Below, in pieces: positions 50,443 through 59,280 of a DNA stretch of 64,000 nt. Position numbers and translations under genes: made by a program. The stretch covers positions 124,001-188,000 of the forward strand of contig JACKHE010000001.1 in assembly GCA_020639135.1 (NCBI GenBank). Direction: 5' to 3'. Each line of letters begins with the position of its first letter. The stretch's first letter is position 1. The notes beneath the pieces are model-generated. The model was not told the origin of the DNA. It saw nothing but the letters and a program-made list of their open reading frames with translations, and searched no databases. The DNA comes from Phycisphaeraceae bacterium (GTDB lineage: Bacteria > Planctomycetota > Phycisphaerae > Phycisphaerales > UBA1924).

Positions 50443-52680
50443 ATGCCCAGGGAAACCAACACCCGCGCCCGGATCTTCGTGCCGATCGTCGTCATCGCGC
50501 TCGCCGCGCTCGTCGTTGTCGCGGTCCTCACCAGCGGCGGCGGCGCCAAGTCCGGCAGCCCCGCCCCCGCTGACGCGGCCCCCATCGAGAACATCCAGGC
50601 CACCGACCAGCCCCCCACGCAGGTCGAGCCCGCGCCCGCCGAAGACACCACCCCGGCAAGCGCGCAGCCCGCGCTGACCGATGCGTCCGGAGCCGATCAA
50701 TCCCAGGCCGAACAACCGATCCGCGCCGAACTCACTCGCCTCCGACCCCGACCCGTGGACCCCGCGCTCGACCTGCCCTTCACCAGCATCGGCGGCGGCG
50801 GGATCGACACCGATTTCAACCTGAAGGTCGAGTTCACCCCCCTCGGCGCCGGCGTCGAGAGCATCACCCTCACCCACGAATACACCACCGTCCAGCAGCG
50901 CTACAAGGCGGAGAAGGAGGGCGCCGCCGCCGACCGCTACGTCCTCCAGCGCCGCCACGCCAGCGCAGGCTCCGAGTACGCCGTCGCGTCGCTCGCGGCG
51001 CACACGATCGAGATCAACGGCGCCCCGGTCAGCATCTTCTCCTCGAAGCATGGCCCGATCTGGCGCCAGACGAGCGCTGGAGACGCCAGCGCCGCGTTCG
51101 AGGCCGTCATCGAGAACGAGGCCGGCGACGCCATCGTGCGCATCACCAGGGCGTACTCGATCAGGCCAGGCGCCAACGACATCCACCTCGAGCAGCGCAT
51201 CGTCAATCTCACCGACGCGCCGCTCGACATCCGCCTGTACCAGTACGGCCCCGTGGATCTGCCCTCGGACAACGAGGGTTACGGCGGCGACAAGCGCCGC
51301 GTCCGCTTCGGCAGGCTCCTCGCCCCCGCGCAGGACCCGTCGCAGCGCTACGTCGAGTCCTCCAAAAAGCCCCTGACCCGCAGGGGCCTCGTCCGGTCCA
51401 TCAACAAGACCGGCGACCAGCGCATCTGGCCGACCGACGAGGCTGTCAAATCCGGGCAGTCCCTCGCCTGGTCGGCGCTGACCAACCGCTATTTCGCCTT
51501 CGCCGTCCACGCGCCAATCACCGAGAGCCAGGCGACCTCGGCGGGCCCGATCGACCGAGTCTTCCACGACGCCGACGAGATCTGGGCGAAACTGCTCTGG
51601 CCCGGCACGGACGAAGAGACGCTCGTCCTCCAGCTCAACAGCAAGGTCGAAACCATCCAGCCCGGCGAGGCCAACGCCGGCGACTTCTCGCTCGGCGCCT
51701 ACGCCGGCCCGATCTGGGAGCGCCCGCTCCGGGCGGACCCCGTCACCCGCGAGGTCGGGCTCGACAAGCTCGTCATCTACAACTTCGGCGGCCCCTGCGC
51801 CTTCTGCACCTTCCAGCCGCTGGCCCGGCTGCTGCTCTGGTTCCTCGAGACGCTGCACAACTACGTCGTGTTCGACTGGGCCGTGGCGATCCTGATCCTC
51901 GTCTTCTGCGTGCGCCTGATCCTGCACCCGGTGACGAAGAAGTCGCAGATCAGCCTCCAGCGCTTCAGCAAGCAGATGCAGGCGCTGGCGCCCAAGCAGA
52001 AGAAGCTCCAGGAGAAGTACAAGGACGACCCCAAGCGCCTGCAGCAGGAGATGGCCACCCTGATGCGCGAGGAGGGTGTCAACTTCACCGGCGCGCTGGG
52101 CTGCCTGCCCATGTTCCTCCAGAGCCCCGTGTGGATCGCCCTCTACGCCATGCTCTTCTTCGCCTTCGACCTCCGCCAGGAGCCCGGGTTCTACGGGATC
52201 TTCCAGACACTCACCGGCGGGACCTGGAACTTCCTGGGCGACCTCAGCGCCCCCGACGGCTTCATCTCCTTCGGCCGAAAGCTCGTCACCCTCCCCATGA
52301 TGGGCGACATCACCAGCATCAACATCCTCCCGCTGCTGCTGGGCATCGTCTTCTTCCTCCAGCAGAAGTACCTCACCCCGCCGCCCAGCGCCTCGATGAC
52401 CCCCGAGCAGCAGTCGCAGCAGAAGATGATCCGCGTCCTGATGGTCGTCATGTTCCCGGTCATCATGTACAACGCCCCCAGCGGGCTCGCGCTCTACTTC
52501 TGCACCAACTCCACCCTCGGCATCCTCGAGAGCCGCCACATCCGCGCGCACATCGACCAGCTCGACCTCGAGAACAAGCCGGGCGCCGGCGGCCGCAAGA
52601 AGGTCGCCAACCGCGCCGCCTCGCCGTTCGGCAGGGACCGTGACAACGGATCGAAGTTCAAGCAGCGCAAGAAGAGCTGA
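50443..52680 (+). CDS. yidC: Membrane protein insertase YidC
   Basis: YidC inserts proteins into the cytoplasmic membrane, alone or with SecYEG. The 745-residue protein has the Gram-negative layout: an N-terminal helix (about 11-29), a Pro/Ala-rich linker, a large periplasmic beta domain (about 105-440), and the conserved insertase core (about 465-700) with NYVVFDWAVAILILVFCVRLILHP, the cytoplasmic coiled coil and GALGCLPMFLQSPVWIALY. It ends in a basic tail binding the ribosome. The periplasmic domain is longer than in E. coli YidC (548 residues). It is followed after 3 bases by mnmE, a widespread pairing. AGGA precedes the ATG. Confidence 0.95.
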   Translation: MPRETNTRARIFVPIVVIALAALVVVAVLTSGGGAKSGSPAPADAAPIENIQATDQPPTQVEPAPAEDTTPASAQPALTDASGADQSQAEQPIRAELTRLRPRPVDPALDLPFTSIGGGGIDTDFNLKVEFTPLGAGVESITLTHEYTTVQQRYKAEKEGAAADRYVLQRRHASAGSEYAVASLAAHTIEINGAPVSIFSSKHGPIWRQTSAGDASAAFEAVIENEAGDAIVRITRAYSIRPGANDIHLEQRIVNLTDAPLDIRLYQYGPVDLPSDNEGYGGDKRRVRFGRLLAPAQDPSQRYVESSKKPLTRRGLVRSINKTGDQRIWPTDEAVKSGQSLAWSALTNRYFAFAVHAPITESQATSAGPIDRVFHDADEIWAKLLWPGTDEETLVLQLNSKVETIQPGEANAGDFSLGAYAGPIWERPLRADPVTREVGLDKLVIYNFGGPCAFCTFQPLARLLLWFLETLHNYVVFDWAVAILILVFCVRLILHPVTKKSQISLQRFSKQMQALAPKQKKLQEKYKDDPKRLQQEMATLMREEGVNFTGALGCLPMFLQSPVWIALYAMLFFAFDLRQEPGFYGIFQTLTGGTWNFLGDLSAPDGFISFGRKLVTLPMMGDITSINILPLLLGIVFFLQQKYLTPPPSASMTPEQQSQQKMIRVLMVVMFPVIMYNAPSGLALYFCTNSTLGILESRHIRAHIDQLDLENKPGAGGRKKVANRAASPFGRDRDNGSKFKQRKKS

Positions 52681-52683
52681 CCC

Positions 52684-54030
52684 ATGTCGGCGCCGACGCG
52701 CGACACCATCGCCGCCATCGCCTCGCCGCCCGGACGATCCCTCCGGGGGATCCTGCGCGTCTCGGGCCCGGCGACATTCCCGGCCCTCCGCGCCCTGCTC
52801 GCCCCGGCGCCGTCAGCCGCCGGCGCGTCCCGCTGCAGGCTCGATCTGGGCACCGCGTCGATCCCCGCGCTCGTCCTGACCTTCGCCGCCCCGGCCTCCT
52901 ACACCGGCGAGGACGCCGCGGAGATCCAGCTCCCCGGGAACCCCGATCTCCTGGCGCGCGCGCTCGACGCGCTGTGCGCCCGCGACGGCGTCCGCCCCGC
53001 CAACCCCGGCGAGTTCACCGCGAGGGCGCATCTCAACGGCAGGCTGACGATCGAGCAGGCCGAGGGCGTCGCCGCGCTCATCGCCGCGCAGGACGAGGCG
53101 CAGCGCCGCGCCGCCGAGGACCTGCTCACCGGCGCCACCGGCGACCGCTACCGCGACCTCGCCGATGATGTCGCGCAGACGCTCGCTCTCGTCGAGGCCG
53201 GCATCGACTTCACCGACCAGGAGGACGTCGTGGCGATCGAGCCCGCCGAGCTGCGCCGGCGCCTCGCCGCGAGCCTCGGAGTGATCGGCACACTGCTGGG
53301 GCCACGACGCTCCGAATCCCCGCATGAGGCCCCCGACATTGTTCTCGCCGGCGCGCCCAACGCCGGGAAATCCACGCTCTTCAACGCGCTGCTCGGCAGG
53401 CCCAGGGCGATCATCTCCGAAACCCCCGGCGCCACGCGTGATGCGCTCCGTGAGCCGATCGACCTGGGCGGCGTCCGCGCGACGCTGATCGATCTCGCCG
53501 GCCTCGACGAAGCGCTCGCGGGCCGATCGCCCCTCGACGACAACGCGCAGAGATCCGCACGAAGCGCGATCGCCGCCGCGCAGGTGGTTGTCGTGTGCGA
53601 CCCCGCCGGCGTGTTCGACCTCGCCGGACTCGCTGGCCCGGACGCGGTCACCCTCCGCGTGCGCACCAAGGCGGACCTGCCGGGGGCCGCCCCCGATGAC
53701 ATCACCGAGGCGCTGGCCGTCTGCGCCCTCGACGGCTGGAACCTCGGCGCCCTGCGCCGCGCGATCGCCGATGCCTGCGAGCGATCGCACGGCGATCACT
53801 CCGGCGCGGTCATCCCCAGGCACCGCGCCGCGCTCCGCCTCGCCGGCTCGGGGATCGATCGGGCGCTGCGGATCGCCGGAGCATCGCCCCGCGCCGGCCG
53901 CGTGCGCGACGAGGAGCTCATCGCCGATGCGCTGCGGGGGGCGCTGGATGCGCTGGGCGCGATCACCGGCGCCGTCGAGCCCGACGACGTGCTCGGACGA
54001 ATCTTCTCGTCGTTCTGCATCGGAAAGTGA
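52684..54030 (+). CDS. mnmE: tRNA modification GTPase MnmE
   Basis: MnmE with MnmG makes the cmnm5 modification at U34 of certain tRNAs. The 448-residue protein has the folate-binding N-terminal domain (DTIAAIASPPG, PGEFTARAHLNGRL), a helical domain, and an inserted G domain: GAPNAGKST (G1), GATRDA, DLAG for DTAG (G3), and TKAD for NKxD (G4). It ends with the catalytic FCIGK tail. The G3 and G4 deviations are conservative. It is directly after yidC and probably co-transcribed. Confidence 0.95.
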   Translation: MSAPTRDTIAAIASPPGRSLRGILRVSGPATFPALRALLAPAPSAAGASRCRLDLGTASIPALVLTFAAPASYTGEDAAEIQLPGNPDLLARALDALCARDGVRPANPGEFTARAHLNGRLTIEQAEGVAALIAAQDEAQRRAAEDLLTGATGDRYRDLADDVAQTLALVEAGIDFTDQEDVVAIEPAELRRRLAASLGVIGTLLGPRRSESPHEAPDIVLAGAPNAGKSTLFNALLGRPRAIISETPGATRDALREPIDLGGVRATLIDLAGLDEALAGRSPLDDNAQRSARSAIAAAQVVVVCDPAGVFDLAGLAGPDAVTLRVRTKADLPGAAPDDITEALAVCALDGWNLGALRRAIADACERSHGDHSGAVIPRHRAALRLAGSGIDRALRIAGASPRAGRVRDEELIADALRGALDALGAITGAVEPDDVLGRIFSSFCIGK

Positions 54031-54072
54031 TCCCCCGCCGCTCCCACGGGAGCGGGTCGGCGATCGGATTGA

Positions 54073-54576
54073 TCAGATCCCGTGCTCGATCCGGTCGGCC
54101 GCCGCCTGCATGTACGAATCGAGGTACCGGTCGATGAACGCGGTGACGGCGTTCTCCGTCGCCTCGTGGTCCCGGCCCCAGCAGCAGCCGCGCAGGTCTC
54201 GAAGGTCCGGGTCGAGCTGCACGATCAGCACGTCGTCGATCACGAACGCGCTCGGCGCCTTGTCCGCCAGGTGCGCCGTCAGCGCGTTGACCGCGGGGCC
54301 GCCCACGCTGATGAGCGGCCTGAGCATCATCTCCGGGTTCCCGAGGCACCAGACGTCCGAGCAGACGATCACGTCGAAGGGCCGCGCGCCGGGGGTCCCG
54401 GGCTCGTCGGCGTCCGGCGCGTAGATGTCACGCCAGTCGAGCATCGCCCGCTGCAACCGGTACGCCAGCGGCCGGTCGGCGATCTCCGCACGCAGGTCCG
54501 CCCCGGTGACGATCAGCGTGACCCGGTCGAGGTCGATGCCGCTCGGCGCCACGGGCTGGATCGGTTCGGTGGACAC
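54073..54576 (-). CDS. Uncharacterised cytoplasmic protein
   Basis: I do not recognise this 167-residue protein. It is alpha/beta with no membrane segment: VTLIVTGADLRAEIADRP, then FDVIVCSDVWCLGNPEMMLRPLISVGGPAVNAL, FVIDDVLIVQLDPDL and a helical end. The phrase RPLISVGGPAVN suggests a nucleotide-binding or Rossmann-like sheet, but no catalytic motif is clear. The GTG at 54576 lies 6 bases after TACACT and sits just before the first conserved-looking strand. Confidence 0.65.
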   Translation of the reverse strand: MSTEPIQPVAPSGIDLDRVTLIVTGADLRAEIADRPLAYRLQRAMLDWRDIYAPDADEPGTPGARPFDVIVCSDVWCLGNPEMMLRPLISVGGPAVNALTAHLADKAPSAFVIDDVLIVQLDPDLRDLRGCCWGRDHEATENAVTAFIDRYLDSYMQAAADRIEHGI

Positions 54577-54588
54577 GAGGTCAGTGTA
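54574..54588 (-). promoter_or_regulatory. Leaderless promoter of the gene at 54576
   Basis: On the minus strand TACACT (plus 54583-54588) lies 6 bases before the GTG. Confidence 0.55.
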
Positions 54589-54596
54589 CCAGCGGC

Positions 54597-55577
54597 TCAG
54601 CCGAGCGCGCCGGCGCCGCCCTGGAGCGCGTGGAGCCGCCGAACGGCCTCCGGGATCAGCTCGCACAGCTCCATCGCGAGCATCCCCGACTCGACGCCCG
54701 CCCGCTCCGCCCACGCCCGGGCGGCCATCGAGTGCAGCAGCGCGCCCAGGCTCGCGCACTCGAGCAGGCTCAAACCGCCACGCGCCTGACTCGGAACGCT
54801 CCGCTCGCCGGCGAGGATCGGCCGCCTGTGGTGCTGCGCGACCAGCCCGGCGATCACGCCGGTGAGCGCATCGCCCGTCCCCGCGGTTCCCAGCGCCGCG
54901 TTGGGCGCCGACGCGTCCGTCCAGGTCCGCTGCCCGTCGCTGACCACCGTGTGCGCGCCCTTGAGCGCCACCACGCACCCCAGCCGCTGCGCCAGCGCCT
55001 CCGCGCCAGCGCCCCGCTGCGCCGGGTCCGTCGGGTCCAGGTTGATCTGCAGCGCCGACGCCAGGCGCCGGTACTCCCCCGGGTGCGGCGTCAGCACCGC
55101 GTGCGCGCGGAACGACCGGGTCAGCTCCGGGATCGACGCCATCGCGTTGATCGCGTCGGCGTCCACCACGATGGGCGTCTCCTGCTGGCCGATCAGTTTC
55201 AGCACGACGCCCTCGGCGCCCTCGCCCGTTCCCAGCCCCGGCCCGACGGCGACGCAGTCCGCATCGCGCAGCAGACCGTCGAGCATCCCCGCGGCGCCGG
55301 GCAGGTCGATGTCGCCCTCAGCGTTGACCGGCATCGCCACGCCGGTGGCGCTGGGCGCGATGGCCAGCCCCTCGGCGAGGATCGGCGCCGGCAGCGCCAG
55401 CCGCGCCAGCCCCGCGCCGACGCGCAGCGCCGCCACCGCGCTGATGCAGGGCCCGCCCAGCATGAGCGCGCCCCCGTGCGCACACCCGCCGACGATCGCA
55501 ACCGTGCCGAACGTCCCCTTGTGACCCATCGGGTCGCGCATGGGGAGCATCGGGAACGGCGCTGGGGATTCGGTCAT
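54597..55577 (-). CDS. nnrD: ADP/ATP-dependent NAD(P)H-hydrate dehydratase
   Basis: NnrD repairs hydrated NADH and NADPH. The 326-residue protein is a ribokinase-like fold with KGTFGTVAIVGG near the N-terminus, VVDADAINA, VLTPHPGEYRRL, and NAALGTAGTGDALTGVIAGL with the catalytic GTGD. The epimerase domain (NnrE) usually fused in YjeF is absent here. The ATG at 55577 is chosen over one at 55586 because the latter lies inside the TATCAT -10 box. It is 20 bases upstream of the gene at 54576. Confidence 0.93.
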   Translation of the reverse strand: MTESPAPFPMLPMRDPMGHKGTFGTVAIVGGCAHGGALMLGGPCISAVAALRVGAGLARLALPAPILAEGLAIAPSATGVAMPVNAEGDIDLPGAAGMLDGLLRDADCVAVGPGLGTGEGAEGVVLKLIGQQETPIVVDADAINAMASIPELTRSFRAHAVLTPHPGEYRRLASALQINLDPTDPAQRGAGAEALAQRLGCVVALKGAHTVVSDGQRTWTDASAPNAALGTAGTGDALTGVIAGLVAQHHRRPILAGERSVPSQARGGLSLLECASLGALLHSMAARAWAERAGVESGMLAMELCELIPEAVRRLHALQGGAGALG

Positions 55578-55590
55578 CGGGGGCATGATA
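55575..55590 (-). promoter_or_regulatory. Leaderless promoter of nnrD
   Basis: On the minus strand TATCAT (plus 55585-55590) lies 7 bases before the ATG at 55577 and overlaps an upstream in-frame ATG, which is therefore unlikely to be used. Confidence 0.6.
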
Positions 55591-55669
55591 AATCAGCGGA
55601 GCGGGTGTGACGTGGCTACGTGTTCGTGGCCACGATCCGACCCGTTCATGAACGGATGCCGCCTCCGCC

Positions 55670-55841
55670 CCCCTCTCCCTATGGGAGAGGGCCGGGGAGA
55701 GGGGCGATTGGAACAAAACCGTCTGACGTCCTGCCGAGTTGATCGCGAGAACAACTGCTCAAGTGATCCCCCGCGCCATCGCTCCGAGCGACCCCTCTCC
55801 CGCTTCGCTGCGCTCACCACCCTCTCCCCGAGGGAGAGGGT
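55670..55841. repeat. GAGAGGG palindromic repeats between nnrD and the transglutaminase
   Basis: Copy A at 55670-55704 reads CCCCTCTCCC, 3 bases, GGGAGAGGG, then CC-GGGGAGAGGGG. A related composite lies at 55791-55841 with CCCCTCTCCC and a hairpin CCCTCTCC-CCGA-GGGAGAGGG. The transglutaminase stop lies 4 bases after it. Copy A is matched, in the opposite orientation, by a copy inside the gene at 59277. Confidence 0.85.
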
Positions 55842-55844
55842 TGC

Positions 55845-57350
55845 TCACTCCGTCATGACGACCTCGATCTGCAACCGGCCCAGCACCGGCGCCAGGGCCG
55901 CCATCGAGTTGATCGCCTCGCCGTCCGCAAGATCCGACACCGCGATGGCGATGTGCGTCGCGTCAAACGGCGTCGAGTCGTCCAGCGTCGCGTCCAGGTC
56001 CACCCATCGGGGCGAGCCGTCGATCGTCAGCAGCGCCTGCGACCACATGTGGTACCCGAAGATCTGCCGCTGACCCGCGAAGGCGTCGGCGTAGATCAGG
56101 CCGCTCGCGACCCGGCTCGGGACCCCCGCGGCCCGCAGCATCGCCGCCAGCAGCACGCCGTGCTCGGAGCAGTCCCCCTGCCTCGTCCGGCACACCTCCG
56201 ACGCCGTGGCAAACCCGACGGCCAGTGACTTCTCGCTGATGTACGAGTGCACGAACCGGCGCAGCGTCTCCGCCTTCTCGGCGTCGCTCTTGTTCTCGGC
56301 GCCGCGCAGGGCCTTGACGACCAGCGCCACGATCTCTGGGTCGTGCAGGTCCGCCGTGGAGGTCGAGGCGAGGTATGGCGAGACGTCATCGAGGTGTTCC
56401 TCGTGGAACAGCCCCGTGTCGGCGCACACGCGGAGGGTGATCGCGTCCCCGTCGCGGCTCCACGTCTGCGAGCCGGTGTCGGCGACCTCGAACTCGCCGC
56501 CGCCGTCGAGCGTCAGGCGGTACTCGGCGAGCCAGGTTTTCCGTGGGTTGTTGATCGGCGCGCTGGGCCTGACGAACGTGCTGACCATGATCTCCGCGGG
56601 GTCGAGCCTGGACAGCGCCAGCTCCTTGTCGGCGAGGACGATCGTCATGGAAATGCCGCCGAAGTTGACCTCCGTCCGGATCGGCTCGCCCTCCAGATTC
56701 ACGTACTCGACGGACCTGACGCCCGGCGCGGCGGACGTGACGGCCTCCCACTCCACCGCGGGCACGACCCGGCCCAGCGCCTCGATCGTCGTCTCACCCT
56801 TGATCGTCGCGGTGGTTGTCACGATGTTCAGCCCCACGGCGGGGTCCACGGTGTTGGTGACGATCGACTTCGCGCCGGATTCGATCTGCTCCTCGACGTA
56901 CCTCGTCGCGGCGTATGGGGTCATCCACTGACCGGCCGGCGGGTTCAGCGTCTGCTCATTGGTGGCGCCGAACTGTGAGGAACTCGCGCGGACCTGGCCG
57001 CGCTTGCCCTCGGTGAAGACCCAGGAGGAGTCGATGGGCATCTGCCCAAGGCGCTGGGTGCTGGCCATGCGCACCGGCTCGCCTTCGGGGGTCTCGACGA
57101 AGACGCCGGCCATTTCGATGGGGATCGTGATCGCGCCCCGGCTGATCTTCAGATTCAGTTCGGTGGAGGTTGCGACGTTCCCGTCGTCGTCGCGTTCGAC
57201 CTGCGCGTGCATCCAGCCGGTGCGCTGCCCGGTGATCTCGACGACGTACCAGCGGTCCTCGATCGTCGTGCCGGCCAGGGCGCGGGGCGCCAGGAGCACG
57301 CAGAGGGCCAGGGCGGGGAGCAGCAGGGACCGGAAGAAGCGATGGTTCAT
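55845..57350 (-). CDS. Secreted transglutaminase-like protein
   Basis: The 501-residue protein has a signal peptide (residues 1-26), a beta-rich N-terminal half (about 28-290), and a transglutaminase-like core with the triad Cys in GDCSEHGVLLAAMLRAAG, His in GYHMWSQALL and Asp in VDLDAT. Bacterial members are thought to act as thiol proteases or amidases in the envelope. GGAG lies about 10 bases before the ATG at 57350. It is divergent from a TatD gene, whose promoter lies between. Confidence 0.9.
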   Translation of the reverse strand: MNHRFFRSLLLPALALCVLLAPRALAGTTIEDRWYVVEITGQRTGWMHAQVERDDDGNVATSTELNLKISRGAITIPIEMAGVFVETPEGEPVRMASTQRLGQMPIDSSWVFTEGKRGQVRASSSQFGATNEQTLNPPAGQWMTPYAATRYVEEQIESGAKSIVTNTVDPAVGLNIVTTTATIKGETTIEALGRVVPAVEWEAVTSAAPGVRSVEYVNLEGEPIRTEVNFGGISMTIVLADKELALSRLDPAEIMVSTFVRPSAPINNPRKTWLAEYRLTLDGGGEFEVADTGSQTWSRDGDAITLRVCADTGLFHEEHLDDVSPYLASTSTADLHDPEIVALVVKALRGAENKSDAEKAETLRRFVHSYISEKSLAVGFATASEVCRTRQGDCSEHGVLLAAMLRAAGVPSRVASGLIYADAFAGQRQIFGYHMWSQALLTIDGSPRWVDLDATLDDSTPFDATHIAIAVSDLADGEAINSMAALAPVLGRLQIEVVMTE

Positions 57351-57405
57351 GGTTGGGATCTCCGCGAACACCCTATCGGCTGATCGCCTGTCGGGTTGCA
57401 GGGGC

Positions 57406-57421
57406 TATCCTGCAGCCGATG
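57406..57421 (+). promoter_or_regulatory. Leaderless promoter of the tatD gene
   Basis: TATCCT at 57406-57411, 7 bases, then the ATG at 57419. It resembles the boxes of trmL and murJ. Confidence 0.6.
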
Positions 57422-58201
57422 ATCGACACGCACTGCCATCTGACGTTCGACAACTTCCGTGGGCGGGTGGACGAGATCCTGGCGGGCGCCGAGGCGGTGG
57501 GTGTCACCGGGGCGATCACCGTCTCGACGACCTCGGAGTCCGCCGTCCGGTGCCTGGCGATGGCCAACGAGCGGAAGGCCGTCTGGTGCACGAGCGGCGT
57601 GCACCCCCTGCACTCGCACGAGGGGCCGCACGACTGGGACGTGATCCGCAAGGTCGCGGCCTCGCCCCGGTGCGTCGCGTGGGGGGAGCTGGGGCTGGAC
57701 AATCACTACGACGAGCCGCCCAAGGACATCCAGCTCAAGGCGCTGCACACGCAGCTGGAGCTGATCGCCGGCGCCGGCGAGATCAACAAGCCGGTGGTGC
57801 TACATTGCCGGGAGGCGTTCGGCGAGCTGATCCCGCTCCTGAAGGGATCGGGGATCGACCCGGCGCGGTTCGTCTTCCACTGCTTCACGGGATCTCCCGA
57901 CGACATGCGCGCGCTGCTGGACCTGGGCGCGATGGTGTCGATCACGGGGATCGTGACGTACAGGAACGCGAAGTCGATCCAGGATGCGGTGAAGCTGGCG
58001 CCGCTGGAGCGGATCATGGTCGAGACGGATGCGCCCTTCCTGGCGCCGGAGCCGCACCGCAGGGAGTGGCCCAACGAGCCGAAGTGGTCGCGGGTGACGG
58101 CGGGGTTCCTCGCGGAGCTGCGCGGCGAGCCGTGGGACGTGTTCCACAACGCGATCAACCGGAACACGGAGCGGTTCTACGGCATCCCGAACGTGACCTG
58201 A
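57419..58201 (+). CDS. TatD-family metal-dependent hydrolase
   Basis: The 260-residue TIM-barrel enzyme begins with the metal motif DTHCHL and continues with CTSGVHPLHS, WGELGLDNHYD, VVLHCREAF, FHCFTGS and VETDAPFLAP, the full set of TatD ligands. TatD enzymes act as 3'-5' exonucleases or DNases in DNA repair and quality control; some act as D-aminoacyl hydrolases. Start is fixed by the first residues of the family and by TATCCT 7 bases upstream. It converges with moeB. Confidence 0.94.
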   Translation: MIDTHCHLTFDNFRGRVDEILAGAEAVGVTGAITVSTTSESAVRCLAMANERKAVWCTSGVHPLHSHEGPHDWDVIRKVAASPRCVAWGELGLDNHYDEPPKDIQLKALHTQLELIAGAGEINKPVVLHCREAFGELIPLLKGSGIDPARFVFHCFTGSPDDMRALLDLGAMVSITGIVTYRNAKSIQDAVKLAPLERIMVETDAPFLAPEPHRREWPNEPKWSRVTAGFLAELRGEPWDVFHNAINRNTERFYGIPNVT

Positions 58202-58206
58202 CGCGG

Positions 58207-59280
58207 TCAGGCGCCGACGTACTTCGCGTAGATCGACCTGGCGCGGTCTGACCTGGTCGTGCCCGTGATGATCGCACGGCCGTCGGGGAAGAGGGTCAGA
58301 CCGATCGCGCTGTCGCCCTGGTCGGTGCGCTCGTCGGCGAAGCTGCCGCGGAGGAGGCGGTCGCGGACCTCGAAGGCGCCGAAGGGCGTCAGGCGCCGGG
58401 CGAGGTCATCGAGATCGACGCGGCTGATCGGGGCGTCGTCGCCCGGGGCGATCTGCACGCTGTTGCGCCCGCAGAGGGAGCGGATCTCGGCGCCGGCCTC
58501 GCCCTCGAGAAAGTCGAACTCGCGCCGGGCGCAGCAGGGGCAGCCGGGCTTCGGGTCGCCGAGGTCGATGCGCTCGAAGCGGTTGGTCCAGAGATCGGCG
58601 GTGAAGAGGCGGCGATCGACGGTCTCGGGAGCGCCGACAAGGATCTTCATCGCGGCGATCGCCTGGAGCGCGGCGACAGTCTGGACAGCCGGGCCCAGGA
58701 CCCCGGCGCTGTCGCACGTCGGCGTCGAGCCGGGGGGCGGCGGGTCCTCGAAGACGCAGCGCAGGCAGGGGGTCCTGCCGGGGATGATCGTCATCTGCAT
58801 CGCCTGCGTCGCGACGACGCCGCCGTAGATGTAGGGGCGGTCTGTGGCGACCGTGAGGTCGTTGATCAGGTAGCGCGTCTCGAAGTTGTCCGTCCCGTCG
58901 ATGATCAGGTCGGCGCCCCCGGCCAGGCGCCGGGCATTGCGCTGCGCGAAGTCCTCGGCGACGGGGTTGATCTGCGCTGAGGCGTCGATGGCGCGCAGGC
59001 GCTTCGCGGCGGCGTGGGCCTTGGCGGCTCCCAGGTCGGCCTCGGCGTAGAGGGACTGGCGCTGGAGGTTGGTCGGCTCGACGATGTCGCGATCGACGAG
59101 GGTCAGCGTCCCGACGCCGGCGCGGCACAGCGACTCGGCGACGGCCGAGCCCAGCGCGCCGACGCCGACGATCAGCGCGTGCGCTTCGCGCAGTCGCCGC
59201 TGCCCGGCATCGCCAATTCCCGGGAGGAGGCGCTGGCGGTGGTGGCGATCGGGTTGGGGAGTTCCGTCGGTCACGATCAA
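58207..59280 (-). CDS. ThiF/MoeB-family adenylyltransferase
   Basis: The 357-residue E1-like enzyme activates the C-terminal Gly of a ubiquitin-like sulfur carrier (ThiS or MoaD). It has the ATP-binding GVGALGSAVAESLCRAGVGTLTLVDRD, RQSLYAEADLG, the DGTDNFETR motif, zinc Cys in CLRC and CPCC, and ends without a rhodanese domain but with a ThiS-like or carrier-like tail (CGRNSVQIAPG). TTG at 59280 overlaps the previous stop (TTGA); GTG at 59274 is an alternative. Coupling to the preceding Ntn hydrolase gene is likely. Confidence 0.88.
   Translation of the reverse strand: MIVTDGTPQPDRHHRQRLLPGIGDAGQRRLREAHALIVGVGALGSAVAESLCRAGVGTLTLVDRDIVEPTNLQRQSLYAEADLGAAKAHAAAKRLRAIDASAQINPVAEDFAQRNARRLAGGADLIIDGTDNFETRYLINDLTVATDRPYIYGGVVATQAMQMTIIPGRTPCLRCVFEDPPPPGSTPTCDSAGVLGPAVQTVAALQAIAAMKILVGAPETVDRRLFTADLWTNRFERIDLGDPKPGCPCCARREFDFLEGEAGAEIRSLCGRNSVQIAPGDDAPISRVDLDDLARRLTPFGAFEVRDRLLRGSFADERTDQGDSAIGLTLFPDGRAIITGTTRSDRARSIYAKYVGA

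Noticed and set aside
49699..52551. Very long open frame opposite yidC (about 950 codons)
   Set aside because: High-GC third-position bias opens antisense frames. The translation is rich in Gly, Asp and Leu repeats with no fold, while yidC on the plus strand is certain.
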